Source of the DNA: an uncultured Planctomycetales bacterium
Lineage (GTDB): Bacteria; Planctomycetota; Planctomycetia; Pirellulales; Thermoguttaceae
Direction: 5' to 3'
NCBI GenBank assembly: GCA_937889015.1
Contig: CALARR010000412.1
Location: 1-13,415 of the forward strand
DNA: 13,415 nucleotides
Under the pieces are notes generated by a model. It searched no databases. It saw only the letters and a list, made by a program, of their open reading frames with translations, and was not told where the DNA came from. Below are positions 7,311 to 13,415 of the stretch, one piece after another. The first letter of the stretch is position 1. Every line of letters begins with the position of its first letter. A program made the position numbers and the translations under genes.

Positions 7311-8603
7311 ATGGCTGCATCGCCTGGATATGGGACCGACATGGATCCCAACGCGGGCACTTGGCGTCACTGCCTGGAGTACACGGCGCTGTCCGATGTC
7401 GGCATGCGGCGTGCCAACAATCAGGATTCGCTGGCGGTGGCCCTGGCCAGCGGCCGCGAGGGCTGGATGCGCCGCGGACACCTGTTCCTGGTGGCCGACG
7501 GCATGGGGGCGCACGCGGCGGGTGAATTGGCCAGCAAATTGGCCGCCGACAACATCGCCCTGAGCTATCTGAAGCACAGCAATCTGCCCGCCTCCCAGGC
7601 CTTGCAGCAAGCGGTCCAAGAGGCGAACGATTTGATCCATCGTCGGGCCAGCGCCAACGACGATTTCCGCGGCATGGGCACCACCTGCACGACCCTGGCC
7701 CTGGTGCCGCAGGGCGCGATCGTGGCTCATATCGGCGACAGCCGCGCCTACCGGGTGCGCGGACCGGTGATCGAACAGCTCACCTTCGACCATAGCCTGG
7801 TCTGGGAGATGAAGGCGGCGGGGCAGATCCCTTCCGAGCAGGTCTCGATGTATGTTCCCAAGAACATCATCACGCGCTCCTTGGGCCCCAATCCCACGGT
7901 GCAGGTCGATCTGGAAGGACCCTTCACCCTGCAGATCGGCGACACCTTCCTGCTGTGCAGCGACGGTCTGTCGGGCCAGTTGCAGGACAACGAGATCGGC
8001 GCGCTGCTCTACTGCCTGCCGGTTGACAAGGCGGTCCGTGCCCTGATCGACCTGGCCAATCTGCGCGGCGGACCGGACAACATCACGGTGGTCACGGCGC
8101 GCGTCACCGGCCCCCAGGTCCCTAACAGTTCCGGCGAACGCCCTGCGGTCCATGCGTCCGCAGGGCGCGCCCCGGTCAGTCCCGTGGTCTGGGCCTTGCT
8201 GGGCATGTTCCTGCTGGCCACGTTGGTCTTGCTGATGATCGGCCACCATCAGGCGGCCTTGGCCGGACTGGCGGGCGGCGTGCTGACGGGCATCATCGGC
8301 TGGCTTCTGCGCCCCAGTCTGCGCTCGGAACCCTTCGCGGCGGAAGCCGTGGCCTTGGGCCGCGGGCCCTACGTGCGCGCCAGCGCCCTGCCCGACGCGG
8401 CCTTTGCCGACAACCTGGCCGAAACCACGCGCGAGCTGCGCGAGGCGGCCGGCGATTGGGGCGTGGACATGGGCCCCTTCAACGCCTGGGAAACGCGCGC
8501 CGTCGCCGCGCGCCAAAAGAACGACCTGGTGGAAGTGGTTCGCTCCTACTGCGAGGCCATCTGCTACATGATGGACAAGCTGCGGCACCAGAAGGGCGGC
8601 TAG
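7311..8603 (+). CDS. PP2C-family Ser/Thr protein phosphatase with C-terminal membrane hairpin
   Basis: A metal-dependent phosphatase expected to dephosphorylate Ser/Thr-phosphorylated proteins, opposing Hanks-type kinases, which are abundant in planctomycetes. It has 430 residues. The catalytic domain spans about 23-267 and shows the PP2C motifs in order: SDVGMRRANNQDS (D39), VADGMGAHAAGE (metal ligands D63, G64), GMGTTCTTLALV, HIGDSRAYRVR, LTFDHS, ITRSLG, LLCSDGLSG (D218) and GGPDNITVV (D256, N257). The usual GGH in the second motif is GAH here, a minor change. A linker is followed by two hydrophobic segments (about 291-311 and 316-333), so the catalytic domain and the tail should both lie in the cytoplasm. 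The roughly 95-residue tail, helical and ending in a Cys/Met-rich YCEAICYMMDKL, resembles the tails of other planctomycete PP2C proteins. ATG 7311 is used; ATG 7341 is an equally possible start, and neither has a clear Shine-Dalgarno. No kinase gene is adjacent. Confidence 0.93.
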   Translation: MAASPGYGTDMDPNAGTWRHCLEYTALSDVGMRRANNQDSLAVALASGREGWMRRGHLFLVADGMGAHAAGELASKLAADNIALSYLKHSNLPASQALQQAVQEANDLIHRRASANDDFRGMGTTCTTLALVPQGAIVAHIGDSRAYRVRGPVIEQLTFDHSLVWEMKAAGQIPSEQVSMYVPKNIITRSLGPNPTVQVDLEGPFTLQIGDTFLLCSDGLSGQLQDNEIGALLYCLPVDKAVRALIDLANLRGGPDNITVVTARVTGPQVPNSSGERPAVHASAGRAPVSPVVWALLGMFLLATLVLLMIGHHQAALAGLAGGVLTGIIGWLLRPSLRSEPFAAEAVALGRGPYVRASALPDAAFADNLAETTRELREAAGDWGVDMGPFNAWETRAVAARQKNDLVEVVRSYCEAICYMMDKLRHQKGG

Positions 8604-8795
8604 CGCGCGGCGCGCTCGGGGCTGCCGTGTAAGAAGGGAAAAAGGGAAAGGGGCGAAACGGGAAGGCGGTGACCGAGCGTGGTCGCTGCGTGCCCATGCT
8701 GGGCCGAGAGACTCTTGCCCGTTCGTGGCAGGAGAGAACCACCTGCGCGGCCCGGATTCCGGCCCATTCGGCCGCGGTCTAACGAGAATCACCCT

Positions 8796-9263
8796 CTACC
8801 GGGACGGTGCCCCGGTGTCCACCTTGGGCCATAGCTGCCTCGTCGTTTCGTCGTCGTAACACGCGGTCACAATGTGGTTCCCCTCAGCAGTTCTCTCCAC
8901 GGCCAGATGTGTATGGTCCAACCCGGAAACCCATACGAACCAGACGCCGTTCGGAGGAAGCACGTCGATACGTAGAATGCCCAGGGTGGCGAGGTCATCC
9001 GGAACGGGCACTCCTCCGGCCGGTCGAAACGGATGGCCGTGCTCCGCAAGGAGCTTCTCGGCGCGTTGGATCCACGGCTGGATCTCCGTTTCGGAGAGTG
9101 AGTCCATGTACCGTTTGCCGGCCTTCATTTGGCGGTCCATTTGAAAGAAACCACTGGCGATCGGCAGTGCCTCGTTGGCCACGAACCAGATCACCAAGGG
9201 ACTGGCGATGACGGCTAACGTTGTGAGGATCGCGACCAGGGGCCATTTGACCGGCGGGTTCAT
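8796..9263 (-). CDS. Small membrane-anchored hypothetical protein
   Basis: I do not recognise this 155-residue protein and assign no function. It starts with a short basic segment and one strongly hydrophobic helix (about 8-28, LVAILTTLAVIASPLVIWFV), so it is probably anchored by its N-terminus with the rest outside the cytoplasm, although an uncleaved signal is also possible. The remainder is an amphipathic helical stretch (about 42-76) followed by a predicted beta-rich part with several aromatic residues (LGILRIDVLPPNGVWFVWV, then HIVTACYDDETT). Support for it being a real gene: ATG 9263 has AAGGGA seven bases upstream, and the frame has a balanced amino-acid composition, unlike the Arg/Pro/Ala-rich shadow frames around it. 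It stands alone, with 192 bases to the PP2C stop and 268 bases to the next minus-strand gene. A short GC hairpin at 8760-8774 lies just past its stop but lacks a T-run. Confidence 0.65.
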   Translation of the reverse strand: MNPPVKWPLVAILTTLAVIASPLVIWFVANEALPIASGFFQMDRQMKAGKRYMDSLSETEIQPWIQRAEKLLAEHGHPFRPAGGVPVPDDLATLGILRIDVLPPNGVWFVWVSGLDHTHLAVERTAEGNHIVTACYDDETTRQLWPKVDTGAPSR

Positions 9264-9453
9264 AGCGGTGTCCCTTATTACACACTCCTCCAGACTCCGC
9301 GGAGCCTGCGTCTTCTCGGCCCTCGGTCAAAACACCCTTAGGACCTGTCCCATAACCGCCCCAGCCAGGCCGGGCGGCCCAGCAGGACTGAGCTGCCGAC
9401 AGGTTTTGGAACCGGCCCCTAGAGCCGGCCGGAGAATAACTTCCCGATTTCTC

Positions 9454-9510
9454 TTGTAGTCATCTTGCTCCGCGAGAGGAAGAACATCTCGCGGAGCGAG
9501 ATGAGTACGA
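9454..9510. repeat. Long imperfect palindrome between minus-strand genes
   Basis: Left arm 9461-9477 (CATCTTGCTCCGCGAGA) and right arm 9487-9503 (TCTCGCGGAGCGAGATG) pair over 17 bases with a single G-T wobble around a nine-base loop (9478-9486). Pairing continues with one mismatch out to 9454/9510. It begins 22 bases past the stop of the DUF1080-like gene. No T-run follows on either strand, so it is not a standard intrinsic terminator; it could protect the 3' end of the mRNA. The core (CTCGCTCCGCGAG-like) resembles palindromic repeats I recall from planctomycete intergenic regions, which would make it a dispersed element. Confidence 0.8.
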
Positions 9511-9531
9511 AGATGATGCTTCGGCCAGTCC

Positions 9532-9882
9532 TTACGGCTTCTTCTCCTCGCCGCGGATCGTCAGATTGCGGACCTTGACGCTCTGGTTGGCCGCCAGCCA
9601 ACTGCGCACCTTGGCCGTGGCCAGATACGCGTGTTGGGCGCGGAGTTCCTTCCCATCCAGCCGAGCCGCCATCTCGTCTTGGATATCGGTTACGTTCAGC
9701 ACTCCGTTCTTCGGCGTCCACTGGCCTTTGGACGCGCTGAAGGGCTCGGCCAGCGGTTCGCTGAAGCTGGGCGCGGCGACCAGCGGCAGCTCGCGCTGGT
9801 TCAGCAAGGGTTTGGCGGCCTGGGCCCAAGCAGAGGCGCCAAGCAGCACGGCCGTTGCGACATTGAGAACTGGAAGATTCAT
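9532..9882 (-). CDS. Short exported DUF1080-like protein, apparently missing its central part
   Basis: A 116-residue protein with a signal peptide (1-20, ending SAWA before QA). Residues about 38-66 (FSEPLAEPFSASKGQWTPKN, then GVLNVTDI) look like the first strands of the jelly-roll domain known as DUF1080 / 3-keto-disaccharide hydrolase-like, common in planctomycetes. Residues about 69-112 (DEMAARLDGKEL, then SVKVRNLTIRG) look like its last strands. The usual domain is about 180-200 residues, so the middle appears absent, with the join near residues 66-70 (about 9672-9687). The frame stays open across it, so this would be an in-frame deletion or a genuinely small variant. If the binding or catalytic surface lies in the missing part the protein may be inactive. 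ATG 9882 has GGAG eight bases upstream. It follows the FAD oxidoreductase by 26 bases, suggesting one operon and a shared role outside the cytoplasm. The family assignment is from memory of motifs and is tentative. Confidence 0.6.
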   Translation of the reverse strand: MNLPVLNVATAVLLGASAWAQAAKPLLNQRELPLVAAPSFSEPLAEPFSASKGQWTPKNGVLNVTDIQDEMAARLDGKELRAQHAYLATAKVRSWLAANQSVKVRNLTIRGEEKKP

Positions 9883-9908
9883 GAAACGGTCTCCGTCAGG
9901 GGGCGCTC

Positions 9909-12860
9909 TCAGGGTTGCTTGCCGGATTGAAGCACGGCCGTGGCGTGTCGGGCCAGCAGGCCGCGCAGGTCCTCTTGATACTCGCGAAGGATCTTCTCGC
10001 CCAGCCCGTCGCGATCCCCACAATGATACAAGGCCCGGGCCAGCACGATCTCGCGCAGCGGGCCTTCGCGGCGCCGCCGGTCGCGCTCGGATGACAAGGG
10101 CTCCAACTGGCGCATGGCGTGTCCGCGCATGCCGGGCTTGGCCAGCAGGCGGGCCAAGGGTTCGGCCGCGGCCGGATCGGCCAGGTGTTCCAGGGCCAGG
10201 GCCACCGCGCGGTGGTGCGAGAGCGTCGTTTCGGCATCCAGCCAGGCCAACTTGGCCAGAATCGGCGGCAAGGCACGGCGGTCGCGCGTGTAGCCCAAGG
10301 CCAGCACCAGGGCGTCCACGGGCGTGGGAAGATGCGCGTACTCGGCCGCCACGCCTTGCAGGATCTTGGGATCCCATTGGTCCACGGCCTCCAGGGCCGC
10401 GCAGAGGGTCGGCACGACCTCGGCCTGCCCCAAGAAGCCCAGGACCTTGGCGTACACCAACTGTTGCGCGCCGCGGCTAGCCGCGTAACGCTGTTTCAGG
10501 CCGGGCAAGGCGGTCTGGGCATGAGCCAGGACCACGGCCAGGGCCTTGGCCGCGCGGAGCCGGTCGGGATCGGTCAGGGTCTCGACTGCGGTTGCGACCT
10601 CGGCGGCCGGGAAGGGAAAATTGTCCTGGTGGGCCAGGGCCTCGGCCGGCAGATTGCCCACGGCCACCAGGTGTTGCTGCAGGGCCTTGAGGTCCACCTG
10701 CCGCGTGCCGCATCCGGCCTTGGCCGCCAGGGCCGCGGCCACGCCGGCCGCGTAGCCCTGGTTCTGCAGGTCGCGCTGCATGCGCACCATGGCCGAGGCG
10801 TCGCGCTGCATGCTGATGCCCGTGCCCACGACCAGGATTCCGTCCAGCCCCTTGGGCAGCAGGCAGCGATAGGGGGTGTAGCACGTGCCGCCAATGCCCG
10901 GATGATTGGCCTTCAGCGACTTGGCATCGTGGGGCAGCAGGGCGAAGAACGCCGCGCTGGGATAGCCGTGGCTGTCGTAGTCGCTGGCGGAAAAGACCAC
11001 GCTGTCGGCATAGGTGCGGCCGATGACCTGGTCCAGATAGGCCAGCACGTGATCGCCCACGATCCGCCGCCGCTCGCGGTTCTGGATGAGCGGGCCGGCG
11101 TCGTATTGGGCCGCATTCATTGCCTGGCGCGTGCCGACCAGCGCTCGCCACACGTCGAGCATGTCCGCGTCTTCCACCAGCAGGTAATCGCTGTTCATAT
11201 AAGACTTGCCCAGGGGGCGCAGCGGCAACCCGGTGCCTTGCAGCGCGATGTCGCCGCATTCCTGGCCGCCATAGACGGTGGCGGCTCCGGCCGCGGCGGC
11301 CAGGTCGGCGTTGCCCGTGGCATCGATCACCACCTTGGCCAGCACGGCGCAGCGGCCGTGGGGCGTAGCCACGATCGCCCCCTGCACGCGCGTGTCGGCC
11401 ACGACCGCCCCGCATCCCAGGGCTCCCAGCCAGATTTCGCCACCGGCCTTGCGGATCTCGTCGCGGTACCACTGCATCTTGTGTTCGATGTTGCCGGTCG
11501 CGCCCGGAAAGGGGACCTCGCGCGTGAAGCCGATGTTCTGTCCGTGATACGGCTTGCCGATCAGTCCCAGCGTTCCGATCCCGCCCAGGCCTTCCTGATA
11601 CTCGACGACCAGGGTCCGTGCGCCCTGGCGCGCGGCGGCGATCGCCGCCGGGGCGCCGCTGGTGCCGCCGCCGATGACCAACACGTCGTAGCGGCCCCAG
11701 ACCGGCAGGGCGCGCGCATCGGCGTGCACTCGATCGCGAACCTCGCTCACCGCGCGCAGCCCGTGCAGGCTTTCGCGCGTATCGCCGGCGGCGAGCGCGT
11801 CGGCCGTGCTTGCCGGCAAGTGCGGCTGGCGCGGCGCAGGCAGGGCCAAGGCGTCGCGCCCCGCGGCCGAACCGATCCGTCGCCCCAATCGCAACAACCC
11901 CAGCGGTTCCAGCAGCCGGGCCGCCACGCTGCGCGGCAGGTCGGCGCAGCCGCTGACGACATACAATCGTTCGACGCCGCGCGGTCGAAAATGGCCCAGG
12001 TCCGGGCGCTGCTCTTGCCAGGCCGCTTCGTCCTTCTGGCCGATGATCGCGTCGGGCGGCACGCAGAACAGCGATTCCGCCCCGCGCAGGTCCGCGTCGG
12101 AATAGGTCTGGTCGCGCGCCCGTTGCTCAGCGGCGGCGAAGGAGGCGAAACTGGCGTCGGGCATGGGCAGGCGCAGATCGTGAACAACACTGCGAGGCTC
12201 GCCGCTGGGGCCGGCGATGGTCACGCGTTGAAAGGGGCAGTCGCCGGCCGGCCAGGGGCGGCAGGCAGCGCCGGCCAGTCGCGCCACCGCGGCCCGATCG
12301 GTGGCATCCACGATCACCTTGGCCACCACCGCCTGGCGTCCGGCGCGGTTGGCGATCACGATTCCGCAGGGTTGCCCCTCGGCGTCGCGGAGCACGTCGC
12401 TGGTAAAGCAGCCGAAGAGAAAGGCGACTTTGGCCTCGACCAGCGCGTCGTCCAGGGCCTTCTTCACGGCCAGCGGCGTGGCGGCGCGTTGGCTGGAAAG
12501 AAGGCTCTTGGCCAATGGATCGTCTGCGGTGCTTCCGGCGCCGCGCGCCAGTCGCAGCGTGGCGCACAGGTCTTCGCCCAGGTAGGGGCGCGGGGCTGCC
12601 AGGAAGACACTCGCTCCGCGCTGGGCCGCGCCCAGGGCCGCGGCCACGGCCCACGTGTTGCCGCCCACCACCACCACGTCCACTCGATAAACCACCGGGA
12701 TGTCGCGCGCCGATTCGAGCACGGCGCGCTCTTGGCCCAGGGCGCTGCCGGTGGCCAGCAGCGCTAGCGCTGCCAGCAGGCCACACAGCGGTGAGCGCCC
12801 TTGCCGGCGCCTTGGTTGTTGCCCTGGATCGCCGCTGCGGGAACCTGCATGGGTCTGCAT
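9909..12860 (-). CDS. Exported FAD-dependent oxidoreductase with duplicated FAD module and HEAT-like C-terminus
   Basis: Predicted flavoprotein redox enzyme of the FAD_oxidored (Pfam PF12831) kind; substrate unknown. It is 983 residues. The N-terminus (basic RRRQGR, hydrophobic CGLLAALALLATGSALG, cleavage near G42) is a signal peptide; it is not a clear twin-arginine motif. Module 1 (about 58-330) begins VDVVVVGGNTWAVAAA and has VIVDATDRAAVARLAGA at 182-198. Module 2 (about 390-715) begins YDVLVIGGGTSGAPAA (G397, G399, G402) and has VVIDATGNADLAAAAGA at 510-526 and ILVVGTGISM near 675-684. The parallel motifs suggest an internal duplication. Only module 2 keeps the full GxGxxG and the ATG motif. 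Residues about 740-975 are helical and Ala/Leu-rich, resembling HEAT-type repeats. ATG 12860 is chosen because GGAGG (12870-12866) lies five bases upstream and the signal peptide follows. The DUF1080-like gene starts 26 bases after its stop, probably in the same transcript. Confidence 0.88.
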   Translation of the reverse strand: MQTHAGSRSGDPGQQPRRRQGRSPLCGLLAALALLATGSALGQERAVLESARDIPVVYRVDVVVVGGNTWAVAAALGAAQRGASVFLAAPRPYLGEDLCATLRLARGAGSTADDPLAKSLLSSQRAATPLAVKKALDDALVEAKVAFLFGCFTSDVLRDAEGQPCGIVIANRAGRQAVVAKVIVDATDRAAVARLAGAACRPWPAGDCPFQRVTIAGPSGEPRSVVHDLRLPMPDASFASFAAAEQRARDQTYSDADLRGAESLFCVPPDAIIGQKDEAAWQEQRPDLGHFRPRGVERLYVVSGCADLPRSVAARLLEPLGLLRLGRRIGSAAGRDALALPAPRQPHLPASTADALAAGDTRESLHGLRAVSEVRDRVHADARALPVWGRYDVLVIGGGTSGAPAAIAAARQGARTLVVEYQEGLGGIGTLGLIGKPYHGQNIGFTREVPFPGATGNIEHKMQWYRDEIRKAGGEIWLGALGCGAVVADTRVQGAIVATPHGRCAVLAKVVIDATGNADLAAAAGAATVYGGQECGDIALQGTGLPLRPLGKSYMNSDYLLVEDADMLDVWRALVGTRQAMNAAQYDAGPLIQNRERRRIVGDHVLAYLDQVIGRTYADSVVFSASDYDSHGYPSAAFFALLPHDAKSLKANHPGIGGTCYTPYRCLLPKGLDGILVVGTGISMQRDASAMVRMQRDLQNQGYAAGVAAALAAKAGCGTRQVDLKALQQHLVAVGNLPAEALAHQDNFPFPAAEVATAVETLTDPDRLRAAKALAVVLAHAQTALPGLKQRYAASRGAQQLVYAKVLGFLGQAEVVPTLCAALEAVDQWDPKILQGVAAEYAHLPTPVDALVLALGYTRDRRALPPILAKLAWLDAETTLSHHRAVALALEHLADPAAAEPLARLLAKPGMRGHAMRQLEPLSSERDRRRREGPLREIVLARALYHCGDRDGLGEKILREYQEDLRGLLARHATAVLQSGKQP

Positions 12861-13027
12861 CGAGGCCTCCTCGGTGGCGCGCTGGCCATGACGGCACGTC
12901 TACGTACTTTTTCGTCGCTCAATCCTCTCCATGCTACGAAAACGGACGGCCGTCTGGAATCCGGCAAGTGCTTGCGACTGGCGATTCAAGTCAAAACGCT
13001 CTCCCAGGGGGCTGTCTGTGTCCCGCT
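12861..13027. other. Upstream region of the FAD oxidoreductase gene
   Basis: No gene is supported here. It should hold the promoter of the minus-strand FAD/DUF1080-like operon, but I find no box pair that convinces: TAGCAT (near 12937-12932 on the minus strand) is a possible -10 without a good -35. A perfect ten-base palindrome GACGGCCGTC lies at 12945-12954, upstream of the gene, where a dimeric regulator could bind; one occurrence in GC-rich DNA is weak evidence. The Shine-Dalgarno GGAGG of the FAD gene is at 12866-12870. Confidence 0.3.
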
Positions 13028-13044
13028 CTGCCCCGAAGGGGCAG
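13028..13044. repeat. Perfect short hairpin (GC-rich)
   Basis: CTGCCCC (13028-13034) and GGGGCAG (13038-13044) pair perfectly around the loop GAA. It is the first of several hairpins within about 280 bases. There is no following T-run, so I treat it as part of the intergenic repeat cluster rather than as a terminator. Confidence 0.7.
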
Positions 13045-13048
13045 CGTC

Positions 13049-13085
13049 TCTCAGCCCCGGGTTGCCGCGCAGCGGCTACCCGGGG
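13049..13085 (+). repeat. Palindromic intergenic element, copy 1
   Basis: CCCCGGGT (13055-13062) and ACCCGGGG (13078-13085) form an outer stem; GCCGC (13064-13068) and GCGGC (13072-13076) form an inner stem separated from it by one T-T mismatch, with loop GCA. The 5' flank is CTCTCAG. The same element occurs in reverse orientation at 13253-13291. This kind of sequence (GGGT.GCCGC.GCGGC.ACCC) is familiar from planctomycete intergenic DNA. Confidence 0.8.
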
Positions 13086-13105
13086 TCATGGGCCATCTCC
13101 CCATC

Positions 13106-13122
13106 CAACTCTGAAGGGGTTG
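13106..13122. repeat. Short imperfect hairpin
   Basis: CAACTC (13106-13111) pairs with GGGTTG (13117-13122), with one G-T wobble and loop TGAAG. It lies between the two inverted copies of the palindromic element and seems part of the same repeat cluster. Confidence 0.5.
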
Positions 13123-13212
13123 AATCATCGCGTATTGCCCTCGTTTGCGTGTGGTTCGTCCAAGCCGAATTCCCGGTGGATGCGGCAGCGAGACGACTGT
13201 CGCTCCTCGGCT

Positions 13213-13231
13213 GAAACCCTTACAGGGTTTC
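13213..13231. repeat. Perfect short hairpin
   Basis: GAAACCCT (13213-13220) and AGGGTTTC (13224-13231) pair over eight bases with loop TAC. It lies just before copy 2 of the palindromic element. No T-run follows it. Confidence 0.7.
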
Positions 13232-13252
13232 GTCCTGACACGGGCCTGCTAT

Positions 13253-13291
13253 CCCCGGGGTAGCCGCTGCGCGGCCAACCCCGGGCTGAGA
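13253..13291 (-). repeat. Palindromic intergenic element, copy 2 (inverted)
   Basis: CCCGGGGT (13254-13261) pairs with ACCCCGGG (13278-13285), and GCCGC (13263-13267) with GCGGC (13271-13275), loop TGC. Read on the minus strand it reproduces copy 1, including the CTCTCAG flank and the CGCGCAGCGGCTACCC core, with a substitution and small one-base insertions. Copies 1 and 2 therefore form an inverted pair about 170 bases apart. There is no transposase in between. Confidence 0.8.
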
Positions 13292-13300
13292 GATGGCCAC

Positions 13301-13415
13301 CGCGTTGCGGTGGCTCGCGTTGCGGTGGCTCGCGTTGCGGTGGCTCGCGTTGCGGTGGCTCGCGTCGCGGTGGCTCGCGTCGCGGTGGCTCGCGTCGCGG
13401 TGGCTCGCGTCGCGG
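13301..13415. repeat. 15-base tandem repeat array, cut by the window end
   Basis: The unit CGCGTTGCGGTGGCT is repeated seven full times from 13301 to 13405, plus ten bases of an eighth copy. Units 1-4 have T at the sixth base (CGCGTTGCGG); units 5-8 have C (CGCGTCGCGG); the rest is identical. The first unit also forms a perfect hairpin with sequence just before it (GCCACCGC, loop GTT, GCGGTGGC; 13296-13314). All six frames of the unit are free of stop codons and the period is a multiple of three, so the array could be part of a gene beyond the window, but I have no other sign of that. Confidence 0.9.

Noticed and set aside
8602..8616. AGCGCGC-G-GCGCGCT palindrome at the PP2C stop codon as a terminator
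   Set aside because: The loop is too small for the full stem, it overlaps the stop codon, and there is no T-run; GC-rich DNA gives such matches by chance.
9341..9410. Possible insertion-sequence end (GGACCTGTCCCATAA, with ACCTGTC inverted at 9398-9404)
   Set aside because: Only a seven-base inverted match, no transposase, and no partner end or target duplication visible nearby.
9419..9531. Minus-strand frame through the 9454-9510 hairpin as a small peptide gene
   Set aside because: The frame runs in from an antisense/out-of-phase part of the DUF1080-like gene, has no ribosome-binding site of its own, and its sequence is explained by the palindrome.
10119..12767. 882-residue plus-strand open frame opposite the FAD oxidoreductase
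   Set aside because: Its His/Gln/Arg/Gly-rich composition is typical of the antisense of a GC-rich gene, and the opposite strand encodes a coherent flavoprotein with a good ribosome-binding site.
13301..13415. Tandem array as a CRISPR
   Set aside because: Units are 15 bases placed head to tail with no spacers; CRISPR repeats are longer and separated by unique spacers.

Overview
The window is GC-rich bacterial DNA that looks like a planctomycete (Planctomycetota, probably class Planctomycetia, possibly Pirellulales). The case for this rests on several genes together. One protein starts with the J-like domain, seen here as FDPYHRWLGIP, that I know mainly from planctomycetes. There is a PEGA lipoprotein and a PP2C phosphatase with a membrane tail of the planctomycete type. 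An exported sulfatase, a short protein resembling DUF1080 (3-keto-disaccharide hydrolase-like) and an exported FAD oxidoreductase fit the same picture. The spaces between genes carry GC-rich palindromic repeats like those in that phylum. Taxonomy is inferred from recognition, not from a marker gene.

Layout. 70-1515 (-): exported arylsulfatase B-like sulfatase. It diverges from 1753-3441 (+), a J-like / transmembrane / proline-rich / coiled-coil / TPR-like protein. A plausible sigma70-type promoter (1692-1721) overlaps the first ATG of that gene, so I prefer the downstream GTG start. 3466-6222 (-): soluble sensor histidine kinase with five PAS domains, meeting the previous gene tail to tail. 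6257-6916 (-): PEGA lipoprotein, 34 bases upstream of the kinase and probably co-transcribed with it. 6917-7310: intergenic region between divergent genes. 7311-8603 (+): PP2C-type Ser/Thr phosphatase with two membrane segments and a C-terminal domain. 8796-9263 (-): small membrane-anchored hypothetical protein. 9454-9510: long hairpin. 9532-9882 (-): short exported DUF1080-like protein that appears to lack the middle of its domain. 9909-12860 (-): exported 983-residue FAD oxidoreductase with two FAD-type modules and a helical, HEAT-like C-terminus, 26 bases upstream of the DUF1080-like gene and probably in one operon with it. 12861-13415: no gene; a cluster of palindromes, including one roughly 40-base element present in two inverted copies, followed by a 15-base tandem array that runs off the window end.

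How the genes fit together. Two signalling units are visible: the PEGA lipoprotein with the PAS kinase, and the PP2C phosphatase. The partners one would expect (a response regulator, a Ser/Thr kinase) are not in the window. The sulfatase, the FAD oxidoreductase and the DUF1080-like protein suggest processing of sulfated or oxidised carbohydrates outside the cytoplasm, which is common in planctomycetes. I see no defence island, CRISPR array, rRNA, tRNA, transposase or prophage, and no convincing new multi-gene system. The most unusual items are the FAD protein whose first module has lost its dinucleotide-binding residues, the shortened DUF1080-like protein, and the repeat structures between genes.
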